DNA of 64,000 bases, taken from Thermotoga sp. Mc24. Lineage in GTDB: Bacteria > Thermotogota > Thermotogae > Thermotogales > Thermotogaceae. Under the pieces are notes generated by a model. The model had not been told where the DNA came from. It saw only the letters and a program-made list of their open reading frames with translations, and did not search any database. Below, one piece after another: positions 41,609 through 49,795 of the stretch (position 1 is its first letter; every line of letters begins with the position of its first letter). Position numbers and translations under genes: made by a program. The DNA lies in assembly GCF_000784835.1 (NCBI RefSeq), contig NZ_JSFH01000009.1, positions 124,001-188,000 of the forward strand, given 5' to 3'.

Positions 41609-42781
41609 TCACCCCTCAAACCTCTGAAGAGAAATCAACACACCTCCTGCGATGAGCGCCATGGAAGTGGTTATGAAGATGTGCGCCGTTGCAACGTAAC
41701 TGGAAAGAAATCCAAAGAAACCATAGGAAACGGGCAGTAGCGAGAAAGATACGGCTGAGATCAGAGAAAAGATCTTTCCTCTCATTTCCTCAGGTATTGC
41801 CAGTTGAAGCAGTGTGATAACGTTTATGTTGAAAAGGGTTTGAAAGATTCCAATGAGGAAATACATGGCAAACATAAGCCAATGGTTACCCGTCATGGCA
41901 AACACGAAAACAGCCAGCCCGTATCCCATCAGATTCAAACCCAGGGTTTTCGCACTGGCTCTTGTTTTTATCGTTGCCATCAGAAATGTAACAATCAGCC
42001 CTCCAAACGACAGCATACTCATCAACGTTCCATAAACCCACTCGCTCTTTCCCAGTTTCGAGACGTGCTCAGGTAGCAGAACGTGCATTGAACCTGTGAA
42101 GAAGTTCATGATGGCAATGACCAGTATCGTCACCAGGATGAACCTCACCGATCTTATGTACAAAAGAGCAGATTTTATGTCCTGCCACATCTTCCTTTCT
42201 TTTGATACTTTCTTCAGATGCTTTTCTTCAACCTTTATGAACATCTCAAAGATTCCTGAGATCAAAAAGGACAGAGAATTTATGAGAATCACTCCTGCAA
42301 GTCCCACTACCTTCAGAAGGAAGCTTCCAAGGGCAGGTCCAAGTATTTTTGAGAGGTTCTTCAGCAACCTGTAGAGTGAATTCGCTCTGACCAGGTTTTC
42401 TTTTCTGACCAGATCGGGAAGCAGGGAATCAACTGCTGGATTGAAGAAAGAATCGAACACAGAGACAAGGACGGTGACGATCAAAAGAAGCGCCATCGTT
42501 AACTCTGAGAGGTACTCCATGAGAAACAGACTCATAAACAGAACTCCTCTGAGAAGATCCATAACGACCATCATGTTTCTTCTGCTGTGCCTGTCCACCA
42601 CCGTTCCAGCGAAGGGACTCACTATTATGGCAGGAAGAAAAGAGGATATCATGAAGAGGCCCACGTATTCGCTCGAGCCGGTTTTCGAGTAGAGCCACCA
42701 CGCCAGCGCAACCTGATAGATCCTGGTGCCGATCAGCGAAACGAACGAACCGGCGGCGAAAAGAAGGAGGTTTCTGTTCAA
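41609..42781 (-). CDS. MFS transporter
   Basis: A 390-residue major facilitator with about twelve membrane helices. The A-motif loop after helix 2 reads GTVVDRHSRRNMMVVMD near residues 59-75. The sequence resembles the macrolide-efflux / enterobactin-exporter (DHA3) group, with a long cytoplasmic central loop (EKHLKKVSKERKMWQ). Substrate is unknown. As last gene behind a radical SAM enzyme and a caspase-like protein it may export a peptide or small product (inference). The start is TTG 42781 behind GAGGGGGTG. Confidence 0.85.
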   Translation of the reverse strand: MNRNLLLFAAGSFVSLIGTRIYQVALAWWLYSKTGSSEYVGLFMISSFLPAIIVSPFAGTVVDRHSRRNMMVVMDLLRGVLFMSLFLMEYLSELTMALLLIVTVLVSVFDSFFNPAVDSLLPDLVRKENLVRANSLYRLLKNLSKILGPALGSFLLKVVGLAGVILINSLSFLISGIFEMFIKVEEKHLKKVSKERKMWQDIKSALLYIRSVRFILVTILVIAIMNFFTGSMHVLLPEHVSKLGKSEWVYGTLMSMLSFGGLIVTFLMATIKTRASAKTLGLNLMGYGLAVFVFAMTGNHWLMFAMYFLIGIFQTLFNINVITLLQLAIPEEMRGKIFSLISAVSFSLLPVSYGFFGFLSSYVATAHIFITTSMALIAGGVLISLQRFEG

Positions 42782-42796
42782 CCCCTTTCACCCCCT

Positions 42797-44725
42797 CTAT
42801 ACGTTCTTCAATCTGAAGGTGTAGGTGCTGACACTGAGATTGAAGTCTTCAAACCAGTAAACATAAAGGCAGTAGGTCTTGTTGATTCTCTGATCCGTCT
42901 CTTTCAGGGCCACCTCGACTTCGAACTTTTCCTCCCCACCAGGCTCAAGCGGAAAGATCTGAAAATCTCTGCTCAAGTAAATATTCTCCATCTCGCTTCT
43001 GTTTTCACACCACAGGTTGAAACACACCAGGTTGTTCGTGGTGTGGGCATTTTCGTTCCAGACTTTCACGGAGAAGATCTTTCTGTCGGGTTGCTCGTGA
43101 ACAAGGGCTATCTCAGGATACTTCGGGGGCTGAACGCTCTCGGTGTCAAAAACGTTGTGACAGTTGCTGCAAAATCCAGAGTATCTTTTCACAGGTACGA
43201 GAGTGTTTTCGCTCTCCTTTATCGATAGGTAATTACCGCAGTACGGACACCTGGTGATTTTGTGAAGGTCTTCTTCTGCGCATCTGATCGTCATGTTTTC
43301 GCCGTACACCTCTATGAAGAACTTCGGATTCTGTGAAAGAAGATGATCAGCTAGGAATTTATAGATTCTTTCCTCCACCATCGACAGATTCTTATTCAAT
43401 CTGTGCAGATCGAAGTTCTTCAGGTTTCTGTTTGCTTCATCCAGAACCTCCGTCTGCTCGTTTATCTTCGAGAAGTAATCGTGAACCTGATTCTGGATCT
43501 TCTTGTGCCTGAATCCCAGAAGTTCCAGTTTTCTCATGTTGAAATATCTTTTTGAATACACATCTACTCTTGGCTTTTTCCCCACTCCAAAGATAATTCT
43601 CAATGGCCCATTCACTTCTTCCCAGGAATACAAAAAGAGTTTGACACTGTTTTTGAGCGGATAGGGTATCACCGAGTAGAACACGTCTTTCTTTATCTCA
43701 TTGTTGGAAAACACATAGAACCGCCTTTTCAATACTTCATTGAGAATGTCTTTCTCTGCATGAATCTCCAGAAGCCTCATTCCAGGAATTCTGTCGATAT
43801 CTACAACTATTTCGTTTTTTTCCATTCTCAGCCTGTCTATTTCCAGTTTTTCTGGATTGGTCACCTTTGCGTTCGGAAAGCCATAGAGTATGTATGGGAA
43901 ATAGTCCGAGCAGTGGTTGTAGGAATTCGTGTTCAGGATGTAGAGCACCTCTCCTGCTTCGAATCCATGAGAGATGAGATGGTGGAAAAGCAGAGCCTCA
44001 CTGGTATAGCCTTGCTTTGGTCTATAAGAGCTGATGAGAACTTTCGCGTTCTTCAAAAAATTCATGCCGACATTTATGTAGTCTCCCTTCTCTGAGGTGG
44101 AAATGAGAGTGCTTGAACACGAGTCCATGAAGATACACTCGGCCTGGACATCCTGAGCGTAAACCCTTTTATATTCACAGTTCTGACAGTCCGGGAAGTG
44201 TCTGTATATCTCTTCCAGAGGGATGTCTCTGTTGATTCCGCAGATCTTTCCGTCACTCAGATGCAGATGCCTTCTGTTTCCATCTATCACCATGCTCAAA
44301 CAGAGCTTTTTGTGCTTCATCCTGTCGAAGTTGTTCACCGTGCTTTCGTATCGCGTGAAAACTTCCGCGTTAAGTCTGTGTTTTATACTTTTGTTTTCCT
44401 TCCTCAAGATTATGAGATACTGCTGGGGATCAAGTGCGATCTGTTCCTGATAATTTGCGAGTTTTTCTCTCAGCAGATCGATGGAGAGGGCAGATATGAC
44501 TCCAAAGTAAATGCCCCTGTCTCTGGAGTATTCATATGCCTTCCTCAGGAAATTCTCCGTCAGCAGTTTTGGATCGCACACGATTATGAAGTCATTTTCT
44601 ATCTCTTCCTTTCCTTCGAAGCTATCGGGGGACATTTCATGGATTCTGAATTCATCGAGAAAATCAGCCAATATCCTGGCTGAAAGACCATATTCATCCC
44701 CTCTGAAAGTCACAACCTCAAGCAT
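42797..44725 (-). CDS. Caspase-like (CHAT/C25-type) protein with zinc ribbon
   Basis: A 642-residue protein I cannot place in a named family. Residues ~140-285 look like a caspase-fold domain: HLHLSDG (H153/H155), then ECIFMDSCSS (C203). KVLISSYRPKQGYTSEALLF and FPYILYGFP follow, the pattern seen in CHAT and gingipain-type domains. I infer a Cys-His dyad. A zinc ribbon (CPYC ... CSNC) is near 495-525. The last ~100 residues form a beta-sandwich-like tail. There is no signal peptide. It overlaps the radical SAM gene by eight bases and precedes an MFS gene by 15, so the three act as one unit. The role may be peptide cleavage. Confidence 0.65.
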   Translation of the reverse strand: MLEVVTFRGDEYGLSARILADFLDEFRIHEMSPDSFEGKEEIENDFIIVCDPKLLTENFLRKAYEYSRDRGIYFGVISALSIDLLREKLANYQEQIALDPQQYLIILRKENKSIKHRLNAEVFTRYESTVNNFDRMKHKKLCLSMVIDGNRRHLHLSDGKICGINRDIPLEEIYRHFPDCQNCEYKRVYAQDVQAECIFMDSCSSTLISTSEKGDYINVGMNFLKNAKVLISSYRPKQGYTSEALLFHHLISHGFEAGEVLYILNTNSYNHCSDYFPYILYGFPNAKVTNPEKLEIDRLRMEKNEIVVDIDRIPGMRLLEIHAEKDILNEVLKRRFYVFSNNEIKKDVFYSVIPYPLKNSVKLFLYSWEEVNGPLRIIFGVGKKPRVDVYSKRYFNMRKLELLGFRHKKIQNQVHDYFSKINEQTEVLDEANRNLKNFDLHRLNKNLSMVEERIYKFLADHLLSQNPKFFIEVYGENMTIRCAEEDLHKITRCPYCGNYLSIKESENTLVPVKRYSGFCSNCHNVFDTESVQPPKYPEIALVHEQPDRKIFSVKVWNENAHTTNNLVCFNLWCENRSEMENIYLSRDFQIFPLEPGGEEKFEVEVALKETDQRINKTYCLYVYWFEDFNLSVSTYTFRLKNV

Positions 44726-46547
44726 TCGACATTCCCCCCTGATAGTTGATCATCGATATATCGATACATCGATTCGAGCATCGGGAACAATTTAACTTAC
44801 ATTCTTCATTTGTTGGTATAAAATTCAAAGCCTTAGAATATTCTCTTAATAGATAATCCTCTGATATTAAAGTTTTCTGGATCTTCCAAGGACAGTATTT
44901 ATCAGTATATTCCTCAAAGTACCACGCTGCATTTATACCAAACTCATTCAGGAGATTCTCAAGATCACTGACAGTATTGAAGTTTTTGCTGTGCAAATAG
45001 TGCAATAAGAAAGCTATTTCTAATCCTCCCCTTGAAATCATTGGTTGGAGTAAAGAAATTGGATGAAACACCGTTGTTTCAAATTTTACAAGCGACTCAT
45101 CTTCATTTTCATCTTTTTGTCTTTTTTCCACTTTTTCGTCAACAACATCATTTGATATAACCACAGGAAATCCTTCTTTCTTAACTTTCTCTACGATGTA
45201 AAGGAATCTGTCTCCAATATCCTTAAGCGACGGAAGTTTCACATACTGGAAAGGAGTGAAAGGTTTAGGATATAAAGGATTTATACCTATTTCCAAGCGC
45301 CCATCAGTATTCTTTAGTTTGTTCATTTGATGCCGCACCTTTATTATAAGATCTGCTATCTTATCTAAATCCTCAAATGTCTCGCCAGGTATGGCTAAGA
45401 TAAAGTAAAGACCGAAATCTGGTATGCCATAGAGAGAAGAGATTTTAACCACTTCCAATATTTCCTCATCCTTTATTTCATGTTTACCAATTGCTTTGCG
45501 TAATCTTCCGCTCGTTTCTGGTGCTACAGTTATCTTTCTTTGGCCGGAAACTGCAGCAATCTCTATTATCCGCTTCGACAATTTTTCTAATCTCTGAGAA
45601 CCGATTCTCACTCTTCCTCCTTTTTTTAAAATGTATTCAAGATAATGTTCTACAATCCTAGTTTCTAGTCCTTCATAGAAGAGTTTAATTATTTCCACAT
45701 TAAACTGATCAATTGCTAGATCAACTATTTTCTTGAATGTTTCCCATCTTAAAGTCCTAGGTGGTTTTAACCTATGACCCATATAACAAAATCTGCATCT
45801 TTGGGTACATCCTCGTCTCACTTCTATAGAAAAAACTCTTTCCTCGTAAACGGTATTTTTAGTAACGAATATACTATGTGCTGGATGTGCGTTTATGTCA
45901 ACAGGACTGGTTTGTCTCACCACACCCTTTTGAAAAAAACCGTGAATACAAGGCACGTAAACCCCTTCTATCTGAGAGACAGCCTGCAGGAATTTCACAC
46001 GCTTTCCTATCACATTTCGATAAACTTTGTATAAATCTATGATTTTATGAATAACCTCTTCCGCTTCTCCTAAGACGATGATATCGCAAATTAGAGATAA
46101 TGGCAGCGGATTATAATTAGCTATGGGTCCTCCACCTACTATAATAGGATCATTTTCTTCTCTGAGAAGATTGATCAATGGTATAGAACCCGCTTTCAAA
46201 ATTTTGAAAGCATTTAACACGATTCCTTCATATTGAAAACCAATACCTATGAAATCACTATCTTTTAACTTGAAACCGTATTCGAAAGAAAAAGGCTGAT
46301 CTTCATCTGTGTAACACCTATCAACAGCAACATCATCTCTAAAATACAGCTCTTTATACAGAGTCTGGATTCCTAGATTCGGCAAACCATACTTGTACAT
46401 GTCAGGAAAAGCTAGAATGAAGATGATTTCATTGCCTTTTAAATTTTTGGAAGGAAGTATTCTCTCTTCTTCCTTATAAAGAAGAGAAGTTCTCATGTTT
46501 TCATCCCCCAAAATGACCCATTTCTTGTCCTTTGTACAAATTTTCAT
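44718..46547 (-). CDS. B12-binding-type radical SAM protein
   Basis: A 609-residue protein resembling the TIGR03960-type radical SAM group. The N-terminal half (about 38-170) has the cobalamin-binding-like fold (IIFILAFPDMYKYGLPNLGI, IIVGGGPIANYNPLPLS). The [4Fe-4S] motif is RRGCTQRCRFCYMG with C247, C251 and C254. A C-terminal cluster CKLNCSRCSNRC (C583, C587, C590, C594) could hold a second cluster. Base use is clearly more AT-rich than in both flanks, which suggests recent acquisition. AGGTAAAGG precedes ATG 46547; ATG 46493 is an alternative. Reaction unknown; methylation or thioether chemistry on a peptide is possible. Confidence 0.8.
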   Translation of the reverse strand: MKICTKDKKWVILGDENMRTSLLYKEEERILPSKNLKGNEIIFILAFPDMYKYGLPNLGIQTLYKELYFRDDVAVDRCYTDEDQPFSFEYGFKLKDSDFIGIGFQYEGIVLNAFKILKAGSIPLINLLREENDPIIVGGGPIANYNPLPLSLICDIIVLGEAEEVIHKIIDLYKVYRNVIGKRVKFLQAVSQIEGVYVPCIHGFFQKGVVRQTSPVDINAHPAHSIFVTKNTVYEERVFSIEVRRGCTQRCRFCYMGHRLKPPRTLRWETFKKIVDLAIDQFNVEIIKLFYEGLETRIVEHYLEYILKKGGRVRIGSQRLEKLSKRIIEIAAVSGQRKITVAPETSGRLRKAIGKHEIKDEEILEVVKISSLYGIPDFGLYFILAIPGETFEDLDKIADLIIKVRHQMNKLKNTDGRLEIGINPLYPKPFTPFQYVKLPSLKDIGDRFLYIVEKVKKEGFPVVISNDVVDEKVEKRQKDENEDESLVKFETTVFHPISLLQPMISRGGLEIAFLLHYLHSKNFNTVSDLENLLNEFGINAAWYFEEYTDKYCPWKIQKTLISEDYLLREYSKALNFIPTNEECKLNCSRCSNRCIDISMINYQGGMSNA

Positions 46548-46872
46548 CCTTTACCTCTCACTTGAGCCATCGGTCTTTTTCGCTTCTCCTAAAAGTATAT
46601 TATATACACTCTCTCAAAAAGTTTGCATTTCGCTCCCTGCATCTGTCCCGCCATCAGAATCAAAATCCTCCTCAACAATTCAGGAACCTTCCCACATCTG
46701 TACGGTGCCAATATTTCTCCCTCCGAGCAGATGGTAAAACACCCTATATGGTTTTCAAGTTTTAAAGAAAATTCCTCAATGATTTGAAAAGGACTTACAG
46801 AGCTGTTTTTTAGATCGTAAAATTTCTGTGAGCTTAAGTAAAAATGATTCTTTATGTATAGCAGAACGGGGG
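46548..46872 (-). other. Gene-free stretch with decayed or unusual reading frames
   Basis: No normal gene is visible. One minus-strand frame is open for about 100 codons, ending at a TAG near 46590, but it has no ATG/GTG/TTG until late. Another frame in the same region is interrupted four times, always by TGA, with protein-like stretches between (for example FYHLLGGRNIGTVQMWEGS and ESVYNILLGEAKKTDGS). A -10-like TATAAT lies at 46599-46604 on the minus strand, about 50 bases before the radical SAM gene. I read it as remnant sequence. Confidence 0.4.
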
Positions 46873-47056
46873 TTAGAAACCCTGACTTTCAACAGTTAAA
46901 TCTTCCGAGTGTGACTTCTCCAGCAGGAGAGTGTGAACAACAGTTTTTTCCCTTACTGTCGTTTGATAATCATCAGAAGGACTGGGAAACACGAGCGTGT
47001 ATAAGAGAGAAAGCAGAATAACTATTGTGAGAATGATCCTTACTCACGATTTTCAT
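46873..47056 (-). other. Candidate small exported-peptide gene, copy 1 (needs a frame change)
   Basis: Behind a conserved promoter, translation could start at ATG 47056 or GTG 47047, giving MKIVSK, but that frame soon runs into unrelated residues. Dropping one G at 47038-47039 joins MKIVSK to a frame reading IILTIVILLSLLYTLVF then PSPSDDYQTT and about 30 more residues, stopping at TAA 46873-46875. The result is a textbook signal peptide with a short tail. Copy 2 at 55.5 kb preserves LYxxVFPSxxxDYQTT in the same shifted frame. It is divergent from the TPR-HTH regulator and upstream of the radical SAM gene. It may be a frameshifted peptide gene, a recoded one, or decayed. Confidence 0.4.
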
Positions 47057-47067
47057 CCCCCTTCTTC

Positions 47068-47096
47068 ATTAGAACAGATCTTTTGTGACCTTCCAA
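47068..47096 (-). promoter_or_regulatory. Promoter of the copy 1 small-peptide transcript
   Basis: Minus strand -35 TTGGAA (47091-47096), 17-bp spacer, -10 TCTAAT (47068-47073). The same elements at the same spacing occur in copy 2 (55575-55603), supporting function. Confidence 0.55.
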
Positions 47097-47107
47097 ATCT
47101 TCCTGAT

Positions 47108-47127
47108 TTTGAAAAGCCCTTTTCAAA
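47108..47127. promoter_or_regulatory. Palindrome upstream of the peptide promoter
   Basis: Nine-bp arms TTTGAAAAG (47108-47116) and CTTTTCAAA (47119-47127) around a 2-bp centre. It is imperfect in copy 2 (one changed base). Possible operator. Confidence 0.4.
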
Positions 47128-47167
47128 GCGTTCTGCGATAGAGGATTTTCATTGAGATTTCATATTT

Positions 47168-47195
47168 TGTGTAATTTCACTCCTAACGTTACACA
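47168..47195. promoter_or_regulatory. Inverted repeat, candidate operator of the TPR-HTH regulator (copy 1)
   Basis: TGTGTAA (47168-47174) and TTACACA (47189-47195), separated by 14 bp, just upstream of the regulator start and its weak -10 (TAAAAT, 47205-47210). Present unchanged in copy 2 at 55675-55702. Confidence 0.5.
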
Positions 47196-47241
47196 GCAGT
47201 GTGATAAAATAGCGTAAAATGAGAATTTTGGAGGGAAAGAA

Positions 47242-48849
47242 TTGAAAAGTCATCAACTTTTGAAGGCACTATTTCAGTATGGATTTCTCTTCTCACGGCC
47301 ACTTGTTACATACTGCTTCAAAACATGCCACGATGCAGCCTGGAAACATTACATAAGATTTCTGAAATACCGTCATGAAAAACTCTATGAGGAAGCTCTT
47401 TCAGAAATAGATAACGCAATAAAGGCTTGCAACTCGATCGCCTTTCGCTACTTTCTTCTTTCAGAAAAACTCACCGTGCTCGGTTATATGGGAAAACACG
47501 AGGAAGGAATAAAACTTTACTCTCACTTACGCGGTAGAACGAGAAACGTTTCACCAAAACTCAGGAGTATATTTATTGGGAACCTTCTGAACTATTGCTC
47601 CATGTATCTACACAATGCTTTTGAATGTTTAGGAAGAATAAAGCCAGAGACTCATCATCTGGAGAAAACCTCGTATGCTTTTATACTGATAGGAAAAGCA
47701 AGATATATGGCAAGAACAGGGAACGTCAAAGAAGCGATAGAAGTCTACGAAAAAGCACTGAAAATACTGCAAAAGATTCCTCATCCTTCTGGAACAATCG
47801 CCTGTCTTAACGATATGGCATGGTATACAAAGGAGAAGGATCCAGGAAAAGCTAAAAATATGGCAAAAGAAGCACTCTACTGGAATGGATACTTTTTTGA
47901 TGCTCCGCGATTCTATGCACTGGACACACTGTTTGAGATTCAAAGGGCGACTTTTGACCCCGCAGTTGTTGAAACTGCCAGGCTGATTGTGATCGCTTCT
48001 GAAGGGTTAAAAGACAACGCAAATGATCTCTTGAAAAAGGCACGGAGACTGTGTTTGAGATTGAACAATTCCCTCTACAAAAACACAAAATCTCTCCAGA
48101 GATTTCTGAAGAGAAACACCACATCCATCAAATACCTCTCAGAAATGACGGGTATCGCAAGAAACAGACTGAGCGACATATTAAACGGAAAAACACAAAA
48201 GATCAGGGGAGAAACGTTAAGAAAAATAGCAAAGGCTCTTGAAAAATCCAACATTTTGTCTTTTCCTGCACCCCTGTTAAATGAATGGGTGAAACTGAAG
48301 ATAGAAGAGAATTTCTCGGCTTCATTGAGAGAAATAAAGACAAAAATTTTAGAGGAAAGACAAATCCTTTTTCTTGCCACCTACATGGCTCTTCTTGATA
48401 GAAAATTCCTTTCAAGGAAAGAAAGACTCAAAAAAGCATATACACTTCTTGAAGATATTGAGTCGTTCGCTGATTTCATGGCAAAAGATCACCAGACCAT
48501 GGAATTTGTTGTTTCAATGGTGAAGGCTCATCCTTTCATTGAAGGAAGAAAAGAAGCGGTGAAGAAAGCCCTTGAAAGGATGAAAAGAAAGAGACTGGAA
48601 AGATTCGCCCTGAGATACATCGAGATGAAAGAGCACGACAGAAAACTTCTTGATAGATTTCTGAGGAACTACGGAAGGTACAATGGGGTGAGGTTTGGTG
48701 TCAGGCTAAAGGGCCCGGATGTAGTAAGGGAGTTTGCAAGGAGGTACTCTCTCAAGGTTCAGCCTCTGTTTGTTGCCTTCTGGTGCGAAGAGGACGGCAG
48801 AGTGAGAAGAAGACTGGAAAGAATCTTGAGGCATATGGTCCTGAATTGA
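47242..48849 (+). CDS. TPR-repeat regulator with an internal helix-turn-helix
   Basis: A 535-residue protein without membrane segments. TPR-like helical repeats cover about residues 35-275 (GNVKEAIEVYEKALKILQKI is a clear unit). A helix-turn-helix of the Xre type lies at about 295-335 (SIKYLSEMTGIARNRLSDIL then GKTQKIRGETLRKIAKALE). A basic helical C-terminal part ends in a conserved block (KLLDRFLRNYGRYNGVRFGV). TPR plus HTH recalls peptide-sensing RRNPP regulators, but there the HTH is N-terminal, so the order here is unusual. The start is TTG 47242 behind GGAGGG. It is divergent from a candidate peptide gene and a truncated copy exists at 55.75 kb. Confidence 0.8.
   Translation: MKSHQLLKALFQYGFLFSRPLVTYCFKTCHDAAWKHYIRFLKYRHEKLYEEALSEIDNAIKACNSIAFRYFLLSEKLTVLGYMGKHEEGIKLYSHLRGRTRNVSPKLRSIFIGNLLNYCSMYLHNAFECLGRIKPETHHLEKTSYAFILIGKARYMARTGNVKEAIEVYEKALKILQKIPHPSGTIACLNDMAWYTKEKDPGKAKNMAKEALYWNGYFFDAPRFYALDTLFEIQRATFDPAVVETARLIVIASEGLKDNANDLLKKARRLCLRLNNSLYKNTKSLQRFLKRNTTSIKYLSEMTGIARNRLSDILNGKTQKIRGETLRKIAKALEKSNILSFPAPLLNEWVKLKIEENFSASLREIKTKILEERQILFLATYMALLDRKFLSRKERLKKAYTLLEDIESFADFMAKDHQTMEFVVSMVKAHPFIEGRKEAVKKALERMKRKRLERFALRYIEMKEHDRKLLDRFLRNYGRYNGVRFGVRLKGPDVVREFARRYSLKVQPLFVAFWCEEDGRVRRRLERILRHMVLN
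48611..48840 (+). repeat. Direct repeat A, second segment (regulator 3' end)
   Basis: The last ~77 codons of the regulator match 55930-56160. In the right copy this segment is joined directly to the first 60 codons, so about 1.19 kb (47421-48610) is missing there. Confidence 0.85.
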
Positions 48850-48882
48850 ACCCGGAGTTTCAGCCTTAGAATCTCTTTTTCC

Positions 48883-48891
48883 TGGTATAAT
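48883..48891 (+). promoter_or_regulatory. Extended -10 promoter of hicBA
   Basis: TGG-TATAAT with the hexamer at 48886-48891, 54 bases before the hicB start. Confidence 0.65.
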
Positions 48892-48945
48892 TTAATCGAA
48901 ATTGCCATATCATTTGTCATGATGGAAAAATGAGGGGTGAAAAAC

Positions 48946-49164
48946 ATGCGTAAAATTTTCACAGCTATCATTGAATACGATCCTGAAACAAAGCAATATG
49001 TTGGAATGGTTCCGGACGTTCCAGGTGTGCATACTGTAGGTAGTTCCTTAGAAGAAGTGAGAAGGAATTTAAAAGAGGTGCTTGAACTCGTATTGGAGGA
49101 AGCAGGAGATGAAATAAATCACCAGGAATTCGTGGCTCTTGAGATGATAGAGGTGGAAACTTGA
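48946..49164 (+). CDS. hicB: HicB-family antitoxin
   Basis: A 72-residue UPF0150/HicB-type protein. It opens with [20 protein letters not shown] then [20 protein letters not shown], the degraded RNase H fold of HicB. It has no C-terminal DNA-binding domain, so it is the short form. HicB binds and neutralises HicA. GAGGGGTGA precedes ATG 48946 (a GTG nine bases earlier is less well placed). It overlaps hicA by four bases. The antitoxin comes first, the reverse of the commonest hicA-hicB order. Confidence 0.88.
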
Positions 49165-49391
49165 GTTATCTTCCAATAGTTGATCCAAAAACTATGGAAA
49201 AGGTTTTACTGAAACTTGGATTTCAACGTGTTCGCCAAAAAGGAAGTCATGTGTTCTACAGGCACAGCAATGGCAGGTATACGACCATCCCATTTCATGC
49301 AAGAGACTTGCCCAAGTCACTTATAAGAAAAATCATCCGTGAAGCGGGTATATCAGTGGAGGAATTCAAGAAAGTACTTGAAAATCTGTGA
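49161..49391 (+). CDS. hicA: HicA-family mRNA interferase toxin
   Basis: A 76-residue HicA (YcfA-like, dsRBD fold) toxin that cleaves mRNA. The catalytic His is in [19 protein letters not shown], near residue 30, and the tail [20 protein letters not shown] is the usual HicA C terminus. It starts at TTG 49161 overlapping the hicB TGA (TTGA). The likely trans partner is the adjacent HicB. Confidence 0.9.
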
Positions 49392-49413
49392 TCTCCTCAG
49401 GGAGGTTGGGAAG

Positions 49414-49729
49414 ATGGAGACGCAAAAGGAGATGGTCTTCATCGCCATGGAATCGGAGGACGGAGGATACATCGCAAAAGCTGAAGGGTATTCGATATTC
49501 ACCCAGGGAGATACCTGAGAAGAGTTCCTTGAGATGGTAAAAGATGCGGACAAGTGTCACTTCGATGAGGATGTTCCAAAGTATATTCATGTTCATTTCG
49601 TAAAGGATGTGACGATCATGGTATTAAGCTTCCGGGAAGTGTTCCGGCAGATCGTTTGATAAGGCAATCCTGAGCGATGTAGCTGCGTGTCATGGAATCA
49701 GCATAGAGGAGATGGTCAAAAGACTGTGA
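49414..49729 (+). pseudogene. Decayed second hicB-hicA pair
   Basis: From ATG 49414 (site GGGAGG) the frame reads MVFIAMESEDGGYIAKAEGY, a HicB-like start, with a TGA at 49516-49518. It then continues in frame as EEFLEMVKDADKCHFDEDVP and KYIHVHFVKDVT. After about 49620 HicA-like pieces appear in other frames, ending HGISIEEMVKRL at 49729. One in-frame stop plus at least two frameshifts make it non-functional. It follows intact hicBA by 22 bp but is not a close copy of it. Confidence 0.8.
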
Positions 49730-49795
49730 GAGGGAAACATAAGCCATTGAACAACCGCCATCCTCCCTGGATTGGAAAGTTGTTGTAGATTGATT

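Larger units (their letters stand above)
46958..47420 (+). repeat. Direct repeat A, left copy (promoter region plus regulator 5' end)
   Basis: Matches 55496-55927 in the same orientation. The match is nearly identical from about 47124 through codon 60 of the regulator and looser, with indels, toward 46958. It covers the small reading frame, the divergent promoters, the operator-like repeats and the regulator N terminus. Confidence 0.85.

Noticed and set aside
46495-46765. Two plus-strand frames of about 80 codons upstream of the radical SAM gene
   Set aside because: No ribosome site, no family pattern, and they overlap the start of the opposite-strand gene.
46548-46872. TGA read as Trp or selenocysteine
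   Set aside because: TGA ends many intact genes here and no recoding signal is visible; decay is simpler.
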